Shown here: positions 1-7,122 of the stretch, one piece after another
How positions within the stretch are numbered: position 1 is the stretch's first letter
Layout of the letters: each line of letters begins with the position of its first letter
Assembly (NCBI GenBank): GCA_012521855.1
Contig: JAAYLO010000026.1
Location: 1-9,339, forward strand
Length of the DNA stretch: 9,339 bases
Reading direction: 5' to 3'
Origin: Halanaerobiaceae bacterium
GTDB lineage: Bacteria; Bacillota; Halanaerobiia; Halanaerobiales; DTU029
Position numbers and translations under genes: made by a program
The notes under the pieces: model-generated
Told to the model about the DNA's origin: nothing
Seen by the model: the letters and a program-made list of their open reading frames with translations, nothing else
Databases searched by the model: none

Positions 1-323
1 TCCTTGGATTTATTATTATACCCGATAAAATAATTTTGCTCCCCTATCTAATATTTTTTGGTTACTATGGGATAATTTAATCTTTACTGGAAAACAGGGA
101 TTCGCTTATTTTTGAATGTCTGATGAAAAGATTATCCTATAATACTGGCCTTTTAATTTTTTACCTCCTATATACCTCCCTTTTTAATCTGCCCCTTACA
201 GATCGTTTGCCATTAGCATTCCTGATCCTGATTCTGGAACTCTTTTTTGTAATCTATGACTATTGTTATACTCTGGCAGTTTCCTATTATATGTCGATCT
301 TACGGGATATGATAAAAAAATAG
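1..323 (+). pseudogene. C-terminal part of an uncharacterised multi-span membrane protein, interrupted by in-frame TAA
   Basis: Reading frame 3 is open from the window edge to a TAG at 321-323 except for one TAA at 78-80. Both sides read as one hydrophobic protein. Upstream of the stop comes a segment with PYLIFFGYYGII; downstream comes SLLENRDSLIFECLMKRLSYN, then two membrane-spanning stretches, and VIYDYCYTLAVSYY near the end. From memory this matches a clostridial family of uncharacterised integral membrane proteins that end in an FLIYDYALT-like motif; those usually have a Lys or similar residue where the TAA lies, so AAA to TAA would explain it. An ATG at 123 could start a 66-residue remnant, but I see no good ribosome binding site before it, so that short ORF is probably not a separate gene. 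The 5' part lies outside the window. The function of the family is unknown to me. Confidence 0.6.
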
Positions 324-345
324 GCCTGGCAGCTTTATTTTTTTT
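314..345 (+). terminator. Possible weak A/T-rich hairpin terminator
   Basis: AAAAAAATA at 314-322 is complementary to TATTTTTTT at 336-344, with a 13-base loop holding GGCCTGGCAG. The right arm is itself a T tract, as in intrinsic terminators, and it lies exactly over the stop codon of the membrane-protein frame. The stem has only A-T pairs, so its strength is doubtful. Confidence 0.35.
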
Positions 346-376
346 AAAAATATAGGGTAATAGTAACTAATATTAA

Positions 377-403
377 TAAAGAAAAGAAGAAAAAACGCGA
401 TTT
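377..403 (+). promoter_or_regulatory. Candidate sigma-28 (SigD/FliA-type) promoter for the chemoreceptor
   Basis: TAAAGAAA at 377-384 resembles the TAAAGTTT -35 box of the flagellar/chemotaxis sigma factor. Fifteen bases after TAAA comes CGCGATTT at 396-403, which keeps the CGAT core of the -10 consensus GCCGATAA. The spacing is the one expected for this sigma factor, and the downstream gene is of the class it usually controls. The flanks are very A-rich, so a chance match is possible. Confidence 0.4.
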
Positions 404-452
404 ATGTCGAAATATAAAAACACAAATGATAATAATAACTAATTACAGAATT

Positions 453-460
453 AAAGGAGG
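453..460 (+). promoter_or_regulatory. Strong ribosome binding site fixing a TTG start
   Basis: AAAGGAGG is a near-perfect Shine-Dalgarno sequence and lies 8 bases before the TTG at 469. No ATG or GTG in the same frame is placed as well, so this site decides the start of the chemoreceptor. Confidence 0.85.
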
Positions 461-468
461 TAATATTC

Positions 469-2442
469 TTGAGTATTAAGACCAGGTTGACGATAGGATT
501 TGGCCTTTTTTTATTTCTGGTAGTTTCAGCTACTTCTCTTTTTCTATATACCCAGTCCAGAGGGATTTTACAGGATCATATATTTGCTGCAGCGCATGGA
601 TATACTCTGTATAATGCAGCAAAAATAAACAACTGGCTGGAAGAAATGCTGAATAATCTGGAGATTATGGCCGGCTCAGAGGATGTTTTAAGCCAGGACT
701 GGAATAAACAGCGGAGTTATCTGTCGGCTTTTGCTGGAGAAGGAAAGAGATTCAGTAACCTTTTTGTGGCGGATTTGAGTGGTAAAGCCAGGACGACTCA
801 TGGCAGTGATGCTGATATAAATGACCGGGAATATTTTAAAAAGTCACTGGAGACAGGCCGGCCCGTAATTTCGGAGGTCCTTGTAAGCAGGGCTGACGGC
901 AGGGATGTAATAGTTCTGGCCTGTTCTATCTATAAAGCCAATACTATAACAGGTGTACTTGGTGCTACTGTTGATCTAAGCTTTTTACAGGGAATAGTAA
1001 ATGAAATGAAGATAAATGATTTTGGTTACGGCTGGATTATTGATAATAAGATGAGGACCATTGCCCATCCAGATGAAAAATACCTTGGCAATACTGATGT
1101 GTTTGAAGAAGGTAATGAGGCCTTACTGGAAATAGCCCGGAAAATGGCCGGCGGGGATAGTGGCATATCCTTTTATACCTTCAGGGGAATCAGAAAAGGC
1201 CTGGCTTATACACCGGTAGAGTCAACAGGCTGGTCAGTAGCCATAACAGCAGAGCTGGAGGATTTAATGGCTCCGCTGAATACATTGTTAAAAAGAACAG
1301 TGATTATAGGAGCGGGATTACTCCTTATTGTACTGATTGCTTCTTATTTTATAGCACATAGTATCAGTAAACCCATTATTGAGATAAGTAAAATTGCCGA
1401 TAGTATTGGCAGAGGTGATCTGCAGGTAGACAGCAGTGTCATTGAAATGAAGCGGAAGGATGAGATAGGGGTACTGGCCTCAGCCATTATCAAAATGCAT
1501 CAGGGCCTGAAAAACATGATCAGTAATGTCATGGAAATATCCAGCAATGTGGCAGCATCCAGTGAGGAATTGTATGCCACAGGTGAACAGGTCGGTGAGG
1601 CTGCAGAGAATGTAGGGACCCTGGTGGAGCGTATGGCTGCAGGTGCTGAAGAACAATCGGCCCAGGTTGAGGAAAGTGTTTCAATTATTACAGACATGAT
1701 TGTCAGAATTTCAGAAGTCGGAAACAGCTCAACGGAAATGAATAGGGCTACAAATGGAGTAATTGAACGGATGAACAGGAGTTATACAAAGGTTGATCAG
1801 TCCATTCAGAAGGTAAATATTGTCAAGGATGATACTGCTGAGGTTGCCAGGGTCATAAGCGAATTAGGAAAGGCCTCTGAAGAGATAGGAAACATTGTGG
1901 GAATTATCAGCAATATTGCTTCACAGACAAATTTACTGGCTTTAAATGCTGCAATAGAGGCAGCCCGTGCCGGGGAGGCAGGCAGCGGTTTCAGTGTAGT
2001 TGCTGAAGAAATCAGGACACTTGCAGAGGATTCTGCTAACTCTACCGAAAGGATAGCTGAGCTTATTAAACAGATTCAGGAGAATATTACGCTTGTAGAA
2101 GGAAAAATGAAGACCAGTCAGGCCAGTGTTGATGAAAGTGTCAGCTCCATTGAAGAGCTGAATGATGAATTTGCAGATGTAAAAGCACTGATTATGGAGC
2201 TCAAGAAGATAATTGAAAAGGTAACAGAAAACAGCAGAGAGATTGCCGGCGGTACAGATATGGTAGAGAGTGTCATCAATGAAATTGCAGTAGTTACCCA
2301 GGAGTTTGCCGGAAGTTCAGAGGAGGTAGCAACAGCAAGCCAGGAACAGGTTGCTGCTACAGAAGAGATAGTATCCTCTGCCAGACAGTTAGCGGATATG
2401 TCCCAGGAACTGGTAGAGGTGGTTCATAAATTCAGAATATAA
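469..2442 (+). CDS. Methyl-accepting chemotaxis protein with extracellular dCache-type sensor
   Basis: A 657-residue transmembrane chemoreceptor that would detect a ligand outside the cell and control CheA/CheW at the inner face of the membrane. Segments in order: membrane span about residues 7-28; extracellular sensor about 30-270 with the Cache-like run DINDREYFKKSLETGRPVIS (116-135) and GVLGATVDLS near 162-171; second span about 276-298; HAMP about 299-352; long cytoplasmic coiled coil to the C-terminus. The signalling tip is around 484-520 (ASQTNLLALNAAIEAARAGE). Probable methylation stretches are near 393-402 (EEQSAQVEE) and 617-634 (SSEEVATASQEQVAATEE). The roughly 305-residue cytoplasmic part fits the 44-heptad class. 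The sensor does not show the full amino-acid-binding pattern of dCache_1AA, so I name no ligand. Translation starts at TTG. No other chemotaxis gene is nearby, so it is an orphan receptor. The class is certain; the ligand is unknown. Confidence 0.96.
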   Translation: MSIKTRLTIGFGLFLFLVVSATSLFLYTQSRGILQDHIFAAAHGYTLYNAAKINNWLEEMLNNLEIMAGSEDVLSQDWNKQRSYLSAFAGEGKRFSNLFVADLSGKARTTHGSDADINDREYFKKSLETGRPVISEVLVSRADGRDVIVLACSIYKANTITGVLGATVDLSFLQGIVNEMKINDFGYGWIIDNKMRTIAHPDEKYLGNTDVFEEGNEALLEIARKMAGGDSGISFYTFRGIRKGLAYTPVESTGWSVAITAELEDLMAPLNTLLKRTVIIGAGLLLIVLIASYFIAHSISKPIIEISKIADSIGRGDLQVDSSVIEMKRKDEIGVLASAIIKMHQGLKNMISNVMEISSNVAASSEELYATGEQVGEAAENVGTLVERMAAGAEEQSAQVEESVSIITDMIVRISEVGNSSTEMNRATNGVIERMNRSYTKVDQSIQKVNIVKDDTAEVARVISELGKASEEIGNIVGIISNIASQTNLLALNAAIEAARAGEAGSGFSVVAEEIRTLAEDSANSTERIAELIKQIQENITLVEGKMKTSQASVDESVSSIEELNDEFADVKALIMELKKIIEKVTENSREIAGGTDMVESVINEIAVVTQEFAGSSEEVATASQEQVAATEEIVSSARQLADMSQELVEVVHKFRI

Positions 2443-2484
2443 GGACCTAAGGCTTCATTTAATATTTTAAGGCCCCTTTAATAC

Positions 2485-2513
2485 TTGTTTCAATTACAAT
2501 AAAAGGATATAAT
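2485..2513 (+). promoter_or_regulatory. Sigma-A promoter of the yjbQ-PHP unit
   Basis: TTGTTT (-35, 2485-2490) and a perfect TATAAT (-10, 2508-2513) are separated by 17 bases. The predicted transcript start near 2520 leaves about 45 bases of leader, with AAGGGGA at 2551-2557 as the ribosome binding site, 7 bases before the ATG at 2565. Confidence 0.7.
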
Positions 2514-2564
2514 AGGTATTAGGCAAAATTATATAGGAATAATCGGGGAAAAGGGGATGTTTAT

Positions 2565-2981
2565 ATGAAGTCCTATCGGGAATATTTGTATTTTAAAACA
2601 AGAGAGAGAGTGGAGTTTATTAATATAACAGAAGAGGTAGAAAAGGTTCTGGCCAGAAGCGGTATAAAAGAGGGCCTCTGTCTTGTTAATGCCATGCATA
2701 TTACTGCCAGTGTTTTTATCAATGATGATGAACCCGGTTTGCATCATGATTATGAGGTATGGCTGGAAAAACTGGCTCCTCATGAACCGGTATCACAATA
2801 CAGACACAATGGTTTTGAAGATAATGCAGATGCACACCTAAAGAGACAGATAATGGGCCGGGAGGTAGTTGTAGCTGTTACTGACGGGAAACTGGATTTT
2901 GGCCCCTGGGAGCAGATTTTCTATGGTGAATTTGACGGCAGGAGGGAAAAACGGGTACTGGTAAAGGTTATCGGTGAATAG
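2565..2981 (+). CDS. YjbQ-family protein (UPF0047, secondary thiamine-phosphate synthase-like)
   Basis: A 138-residue cytosolic protein covering the whole of the UPF0047/YjbQ fold, which forms small compact trimers. Family signatures are present: MHITASVFINDDEPGL (44-59), with His45 and the acidic run 54-56; NADAHLK (87-93); and FGPWEQIFYGEFDG (112-125), followed by the usual RRxxRVLV end. Family members are annotated as secondary thiamine-phosphate synthases because of weak activity seen for E. coli YjbQ; the true cellular role is not settled, so that name should be read with caution. The ATG at 2565 has a good ribosome binding site. The gene is followed after 20 bases by a PHP-domain phosphoesterase and is very probably co-transcribed with it. 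No thiamine biosynthesis genes are nearby. Confidence 0.93.
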   Translation: MKSYREYLYFKTRERVEFINITEEVEKVLARSGIKEGLCLVNAMHITASVFINDDEPGLHHDYEVWLEKLAPHEPVSQYRHNGFEDNADAHLKRQIMGREVVVAVTDGKLDFGPWEQIFYGEFDGRREKRVLVKVIGE

Positions 2982-3001
2982 AACTGTTTGGAGGGATTTA
3001 A

Positions 3002-3847
3002 ATGCCTGCAGATCTTCATCTTCATTCAATCTATTCAGATGGGAGTTTTACACCTTCTGAATTAGTAGAGATGGCAGCCCGGAAAGGAATTGATACTATT
3101 GCCCTCAGCGATCATGATACAATTGAAGGTATAAATGAAATGATCGCAGCAGCAAGGCTCAGAGATATTGAGGTGATTCCGGCCATTGAGTTTTCTACTT
3201 CCCAGGATGGCGTAGAGATACATATCCTTGGGTATTATATTGATTTCAATTCCAGGACATTCCTGGAGGAAGTGAAGAGATTATTTGACCAGCGTCTGAA
3301 ACGGTCAGAAATGATGGTAGAGAAACTAAACAGACTGGGAGTGGAAATAAGTTTTCAGGATGTAAAGGAAATTGCAGGAGATAAATATGTAGGCAGGCCC
3401 CATATAGCCAGGGCCATGAAAAAAGCCGGTTATATCAAGGAAATAGGAGAAGCATTTACAGATCAATATATTGGAAATGGAGGCAGGGCCTATGTGGGGA
3501 GAGAAAAAATAAGTCCCCGTGAGGCAATTGAGATTATCAGGAAAAACGGGGGAATCGCTGTTCTGGCCCACCCTTTTTTTGTTAATGGCGGGGATTCCCT
3601 TGATAAAAAGAGTATTGAGCTCCTGGCGGAAGATGGATTGGAGGGTCTGGAGGTCTTTCATTCCAGACACAGTCAGGAGGTTTCTGGCTATTATCTAAAA
3701 ATAGCTGAAGAACTGGGTCTTCTGGTTACCGGAGGATCAGATTTTCACGGGGAGAGCTCACCTGATGTAAAGATTGGTGATGTTCTGCTGGCTGATGAAT
3801 ATGTCAGGGGATTTAGGGAATATTATAAAAACCGCAGAAAGATATAA
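3002..3847 (+). CDS. PHP-domain metal-dependent phosphoesterase (TrpH/YciV, RNase AM-like)
   Basis: A 281-residue cytosolic hydrolase of the PHP superfamily (COG0613). All metal-binding motifs are visible: HLHS at 6-9 with D13, SDHD at 36-39, E63 in AIEFS, H74 in EIHILGY, H134 in GRPHIA, AHP at 189-191, and GGSDFHG at 244-250. The region between about 90 and 160 matches the insert domain usual in this group. Characterised relatives remove phosphate from 3',5'-nucleotide bisphosphates or act as a 5'-3' exonuclease on short RNAs; which substrate applies here cannot be read from the sequence. GGAGGG at 2990-2995 precedes the ATG at 3002. It lies 20 bases after yjbQ and is closed by a terminator at 3871-3904, so the two genes form a self-contained unit. 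Confidence 0.93.
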   Translation: MPADLHLHSIYSDGSFTPSELVEMAARKGIDTIALSDHDTIEGINEMIAAARLRDIEVIPAIEFSTSQDGVEIHILGYYIDFNSRTFLEEVKRLFDQRLKRSEMMVEKLNRLGVEISFQDVKEIAGDKYVGRPHIARAMKKAGYIKEIGEAFTDQYIGNGGRAYVGREKISPREAIEIIRKNGGIAVLAHPFFVNGGDSLDKKSIELLAEDGLEGLEVFHSRHSQEVSGYYLKIAEELGLLVTGGSDFHGESSPDVKIGDVLLADEYVRGFREYYKNRRKI

Positions 3848-3870
3848 ACATACAAAAATGAGCGGAGCGG

Positions 3871-3904
3871 GGGGTAATAAGAGCAGGGGGATTACTCCTT
3901 TTTT
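3871..3904 (+). terminator. Rho-independent terminator of the yjbQ-PHP unit
   Basis: GGGGTAAT at 3871-3878 pairs with ATTACTCC at 3891-3898 over 8 base pairs (one G-U), with a 12-base loop. Six T residues follow directly at 3899-3904. It starts 24 bases after the stop codon of the PHP gene. The rest of the intergenic stretch to 4063 holds only a possible promoter for the next gene. Confidence 0.8.
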
Positions 3905-3976
3905 GATATAAAGAGACAGGAAAGAGGAGCTGTGCTGTTAAAAGCTACAAACATGTAAAAAAATATAAAAGGACTT

Positions 3977-4004
3977 TTGTAATAAATAGAGAATATAATA
4001 AAAT
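3977..4004 (+). promoter_or_regulatory. Possible promoter of the degV-family gene
   Basis: TTGTAA at 3977-3982 and TAAAAT at 3999-4004 are 16 bases apart. A perfect TATAAT at 3994-3999 overlaps the same spot but has no good -35 at the right distance. The region is rich in A and T, so the exact boxes are uncertain. A start of transcription near 4011 would give about 53 bases of leader, ending in the ribosome binding site AAGGGGTGA, 7 bases before the ATG at 4064. Confidence 0.35.
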
Positions 4005-4063
4005 AAGTACAATAAATAATAAATACCTCAAGAGTAAATATCCGGGAAAAGGGGTGATTTTTA

Positions 4064-4927
4064 ATGGAATTGAAGATTATATCAGATAGTGCAGCAGATT
4101 TGCCCAGGGAGATTATAGATGAATATGATATAGAAGTCTTACCTCTGCTGGTAACATTGGATGACAGGGTTTATCATGATGGGGTTACAATAAAACCAAA
4201 ACAATAATTTGACGGGAGGAGAAATGGCAAGGTTTATAAGACCTCACTGGCATCCATGATGGATTTTTTGAATCTTTTTACTAAATATATGGAAAAAGGG
4301 GTTAATCTTATCTATATTGGATTTTCATCCGGCCTGTCAGGTACTGTTCAGGCAGCACAGATGGCCAAGAATCAGGTACTGGAGGGGAATCATGCCATTA
4401 CGATTGACGTTTTAGATACAAAGTGTGCATCACTGGGTTTTGGTCTGGTGGTATACCAGGCAGCAAAAATGGCCAGAGAAGGGAAGAGCAGAAAAGAAAT
4501 ACTGGAAGCTGTCCATTTTTATAGTGAACATATGGAGCATATTTTTACAGTTGATGATCTGGAGTACCTTTATAGAGGCGGCAGGGTCAGCAGGACTACT
4601 GCTTTTGTGGGTAGTCTTTTGAACATAAAGCCTATCCTGAATGTAGAAGATGGAAAACTTGTTCCTATTGAGAAAATGAGGGGACGGAGAAAGGTTTTAC
4701 AGAGAATGGTGGAAATCATGGAAGAGAGGGGCGTTGCTCTTAACAAACAGATCATTGCTATCAGTCATGGTGATGATCTGGAGACTGCCCTTGAATTGAA
4801 AGAAATAATAATGGAAGAGTTCGGTACAAAGGAATTCTTAATAAACACTATCGGCGGAGCCATAGGAGCCCACGCCGGCCCGGGTACCATCGCCTTATTC
4901 TTTTTAAATGAATTGATGGATAAATAA
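4064..4927 (+). pseudogene. DegV-family fatty-acid-binding protein gene, interrupted by in-frame TAA at codon 48
   Basis: From ATG 4064 (good ribosome binding site) the frame reads as a complete DegV protein: 286 sense codons plus one TAA at 4205-4207, ending at TAA 4925-4927. Nothing is inserted or lost; the frame is the same on both sides. Before the stop comes KIISDSAADLP and the usual DGVTIKPK; directly after it FDGRRNGKVYKTS. Homologues normally carry a hydrophobic residue there (KPKQLFDGM-like), so TTA to TAA is the simplest origin. DegV proteins bind fatty acids and, as FakB, deliver them to the kinase FakA. Other landmarks: TSLASMMDF (codons 60-68, where TSxPSP is more usual), SSGLSGT (88-94), LEYLYRGGRVSR (166-177) and SHGDD. 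The downstream ORF from ATG 4256 (223 codons) lacks the N-terminal part and has no ribosome binding site of its own. It may be a recent nonsense mutant or a base-call error. Confidence 0.85.
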
Positions 4928-4930
4928 TGA

Positions 4931-5836
4931 TTAAAAATCACCGATAAAACGGGGTTCAACCTCCAATTTTACTCCTTTTTTCCGGTATACTATTTCCTGG
5001 ACTTTTTCAATCAATTCCCTGACATCAGCTGCAGTAGCATTTCCCAGGTTGATAATAAAGCCGGCATGTTTTTCTGAAATCTGTGCATCCCCGACACGGA
5101 GGCCTTTCAGTCCGGCTTCTTCGATCAGGGGGCCGGCATAATAACCGGGGGATCTTTTAAAAATACTCCCGGCACTGGGCCATTCCAGGGGCTGTTTTTC
5201 TTTTCTCCTTTGATTTAGGTCTTTCATTTTTTCTCTAATTTCTTCTGCCTTGCCGGCTTTTAATTCAAGGGTTATTTCTACTGCAATCAGTGGTTTTTCC
5301 TGCAGGATGCTGTGCCTGTAGGCAAGATCCAGTTCTTCTTTTTTCAAAACCAGTCTTCTGCCGGAATAATCCAGGAGAGAGGCCTCTTTGACAACATCCT
5401 GCATTTCACCGCCATAAGCCCCTGCATTCATGTAAAGGGCACCGCCGAGACTACCGGGTATTCCGCTGGCGAATTCCAGGCCGCTGAGACCTGTTTCCAG
5501 GGCTTTATTTGCCAGAGAGGCCAGGCTTATCCCTGCTTCAGCTTTTATTATATTATCCTTGATAATTACTTTTTTCAATTCACCGGTATAGATAATGACC
5601 CCTCTATACCCTTTATCCCCTACTATGATATTACTGCCCTTGCCCAGGACAAAGAAAGGCACTTGAAAATCTCCCAGTGTTTTCACCAGGCTCTCCAGAG
5701 CACTGACGCTCATTGGTATAGCAAAGATATCTGCCTTACCCCCTATTTTAAAAGAGGTATATTCTTTTATCTGATGATCATATTTTAGTTCCAGTTCCTT
5801 TATTCCGGCCAGTGTGTCTTTTAATTTCTCTATCAT
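4931..5836 (-). CDS. murB: UDP-N-acetylenolpyruvoylglucosamine reductase MurB
   Basis: Cytosolic flavoenzyme that reduces UDP-GlcNAc-enolpyruvate to UDP-MurNAc with NADPH, the second committed step of peptidoglycan precursor synthesis. The 301-residue length is typical of the Bacillus-type enzyme. FAD-domain motifs: YTSFKIGGKAD near 26-36, VLGKGSNI near 63-70, ASGIPGSLGGALYMNAGAYGGE near 123-144. Catalytic residues: YRHS with Arg174, SAGS with the proton-donor Ser224, and Glu294 in EVEPRF at the end. An in-frame GTG lies three codons upstream at 5845, but the ribosome binding site AGAAGGTG overlaps that codon and sits 6 bases before the ATG at 5836, so the ATG is the likely start. It follows thiI by 82 bases with no hairpin between, so co-transcription is plausible. 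Its stop is 3 bases from the convergent degV-family stop. Confidence 0.97.
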   Translation of the reverse strand: MIEKLKDTLAGIKELELKYDHQIKEYTSFKIGGKADIFAIPMSVSALESLVKTLGDFQVPFFVLGKGSNIIVGDKGYRGVIIYTGELKKVIIKDNIIKAEAGISLASLANKALETGLSGLEFASGIPGSLGGALYMNAGAYGGEMQDVVKEASLLDYSGRRLVLKKEELDLAYRHSILQEKPLIAVEITLELKAGKAEEIREKMKDLNQRRKEKQPLEWPSAGSIFKRSPGYYAGPLIEEAGLKGLRVGDAQISEKHAGFIINLGNATAADVRELIEKVQEIVYRKKGVKLEVEPRFIGDF

Positions 5837-5842
5837 GCCACA

Positions 5843-5850
5843 CACCTTCT
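5843..5850 (-). promoter_or_regulatory. Ribosome binding site deciding the murB start
   Basis: AGAAGGTG on the minus strand is 6 bases before the ATG at 5836. It contains the in-frame GTG at 5845-5843, so ribosomes bound here cannot start at that GTG. This supports the three-residue-shorter protein. Confidence 0.7.
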
Positions 5851-5918
5851 TTTAAATTTATCAATGCTTATTTTTAAGTATATTTATTTTATCATGGATA
5901 AATAACAAATTTTTTTTT

Positions 5919-7097
5919 CTATTCAATAACTATTGTCTCTGATTTTTCCATTGATTCAGTAATGAGCTTTTCAACATCCAGTTTTTCCTCTGCTTTACAG
6001 GCTTCTTCAAGGGTCGGCCTGGTCACCGGATGCCTGGGAACAAAGATAGTACAACAGTCTTCATAGGGAAGAATAGAGGTTTCATAGGTACCTATTTGCC
6101 TGGCTATCTGGATTATCTCATTTTTGTCCATTGTTATTAAGGGTCTTAGAACAGGCAGATTGGTGACCTCATTTATAACATGAATACTCTCCAATGTCTG
6201 GCTGGCCACCTGCCCGATATTCTCACCAGTTACCAATGCAAGGGTTTTATTCTTTCTGGCTATCCTTGAGGCAATCCTCATCATCATTCTCCTCATAATT
6301 ATTACAGTGTATTTTGGCGGACAGACCTTCATGATCTCCATCTGTATATCTGTAAAATGGCTGATAAAAAGATTAATGCTTCCGCCATATCCTGACAGTA
6401 TTTTTGCCAGATCCAGGACCTTTTCTTTTGCCCTGTCACTGGTATAGGGGAAGCTGTGAAAATATAAAGCGTCAAGAGTCATCCCCCGTTTCATTGCCAG
6501 CCATCCTGCCACAGGGCTGTCTATTCCCCCGGATAGGAGAAGAAGCCCCTTGCCGCTGGTCCCCACCGGGAGCCCGCCGACCCCGTAAACGGTTTCCGTA
6601 TAGACCAGGGCTTTATCATTTCTAATCTCCACATTCAAAAGGTGTTCAGGACTGTGAACATCTACTGACAGTTTATCATTATAAACAGTGTTGATCTCTT
6701 TTAAAAGATAAGCTCCCAGTTCCATGTTAATCTCAGGGCTTTTTAAGGGAAAAGCCTTGTTTGGCCTGCTGCATTGAACCTTAAAGCTTGTGGGGTAATT
6801 CCGTACAGCATATTTAAATACTTCCAGGGCCAGAGCTTTTATCTTATCAAAATCCAGTCCGGTAATAGCCACTGGACTCAAGGAAACAATACCCGGTATC
6901 AGTTTCAGCTTTTCCAGATACAGATCAGGTTCATCATCTATATATAGATAAAGCCGGCCAAAGCTATTTTCTATCTTATATTTTCCCATGCCTCTCAGGG
7001 CTTTATTTATGTTTTCTATAAGGCTCTTTACAAAATAGGAGCGGTTGCTTCCTTTCAGACTTATTTCACCATATCTTACAAGTATCGCCTGATACAT
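5919..7097 (-). CDS. thiI: tRNA 4-thiouridine synthetase ThiI (short form, no rhodanese domain)
   Basis: A 392-residue enzyme that adenylates U8 of tRNA and inserts sulfur to form 4-thiouridine; in some bacteria it also serves thiazole synthesis. Order: N-terminal ferredoxin-like region with LVRYGEISLKGSNR (6-19), THUMP domain about 60-165, then the PP-loop ATPase domain with LLLLSGGIDSPVAGW (185-199; SGGIDS 189-194) and GENIGQVASQT (291-301). YEDCCTIFVPRHPVTRP (345-361) holds the conserved cysteine seen in all ThiI proteins. The C-terminal rhodanese domain of the E. coli type is absent, as in Bacillus, where a dedicated desulfurase gives sulfur directly. That partner is the next gene upstream, 25 bases away. 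The only start in frame is the ATG at 7097, since a TGA lies three codons upstream; its ribosome binding site AAAGGAAG is rather distant (10-12 bases). Confidence 0.97.
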   Translation of the reverse strand: MYQAILVRYGEISLKGSNRSYFVKSLIENINKALRGMGKYKIENSFGRLYLYIDDEPDLYLEKLKLIPGIVSLSPVAITGLDFDKIKALALEVFKYAVRNYPTSFKVQCSRPNKAFPLKSPEINMELGAYLLKEINTVYNDKLSVDVHSPEHLLNVEIRNDKALVYTETVYGVGGLPVGTSGKGLLLLSGGIDSPVAGWLAMKRGMTLDALYFHSFPYTSDRAKEKVLDLAKILSGYGGSINLFISHFTDIQMEIMKVCPPKYTVIIMRRMMMRIASRIARKNKTLALVTGENIGQVASQTLESIHVINEVTNLPVLRPLITMDKNEIIQIARQIGTYETSILPYEDCCTIFVPRHPVTRPTLEEACKAEEKLDVEKLITESMEKSETIVIE

Positions 7098-7122
7098 AAA
7101 GGCTCATCTTCCTTTCTCCAAG

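Noticed and set aside
123..323. Stand-alone 66-residue membrane protein ORF
   Set aside because: The frame continues upstream as the same membrane protein across the TAA at 78-80 and the ATG at 123 has no clear ribosome binding site, so it is better read as part of a broken larger gene.
2443..2484. Hairpin after the chemoreceptor (AAGG...CCTT repeats near 2449-2479)
   Set aside because: The arms pair only with bulges or with a loop of two bases and no T tract follows, so it is not a convincing terminator.
3326..3670. 114-codon minus-strand ORF opposite the PHP gene
   Set aside because: No ribosome binding site or recognisable motif; it lies inside a conserved PHP-domain gene.
5312..5788. 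158-codon plus-strand ORF opposite murB
   Set aside because: It is a shadow of murB; the minus strand carries clear MurB motifs and the plus frame matches no family I recognise.
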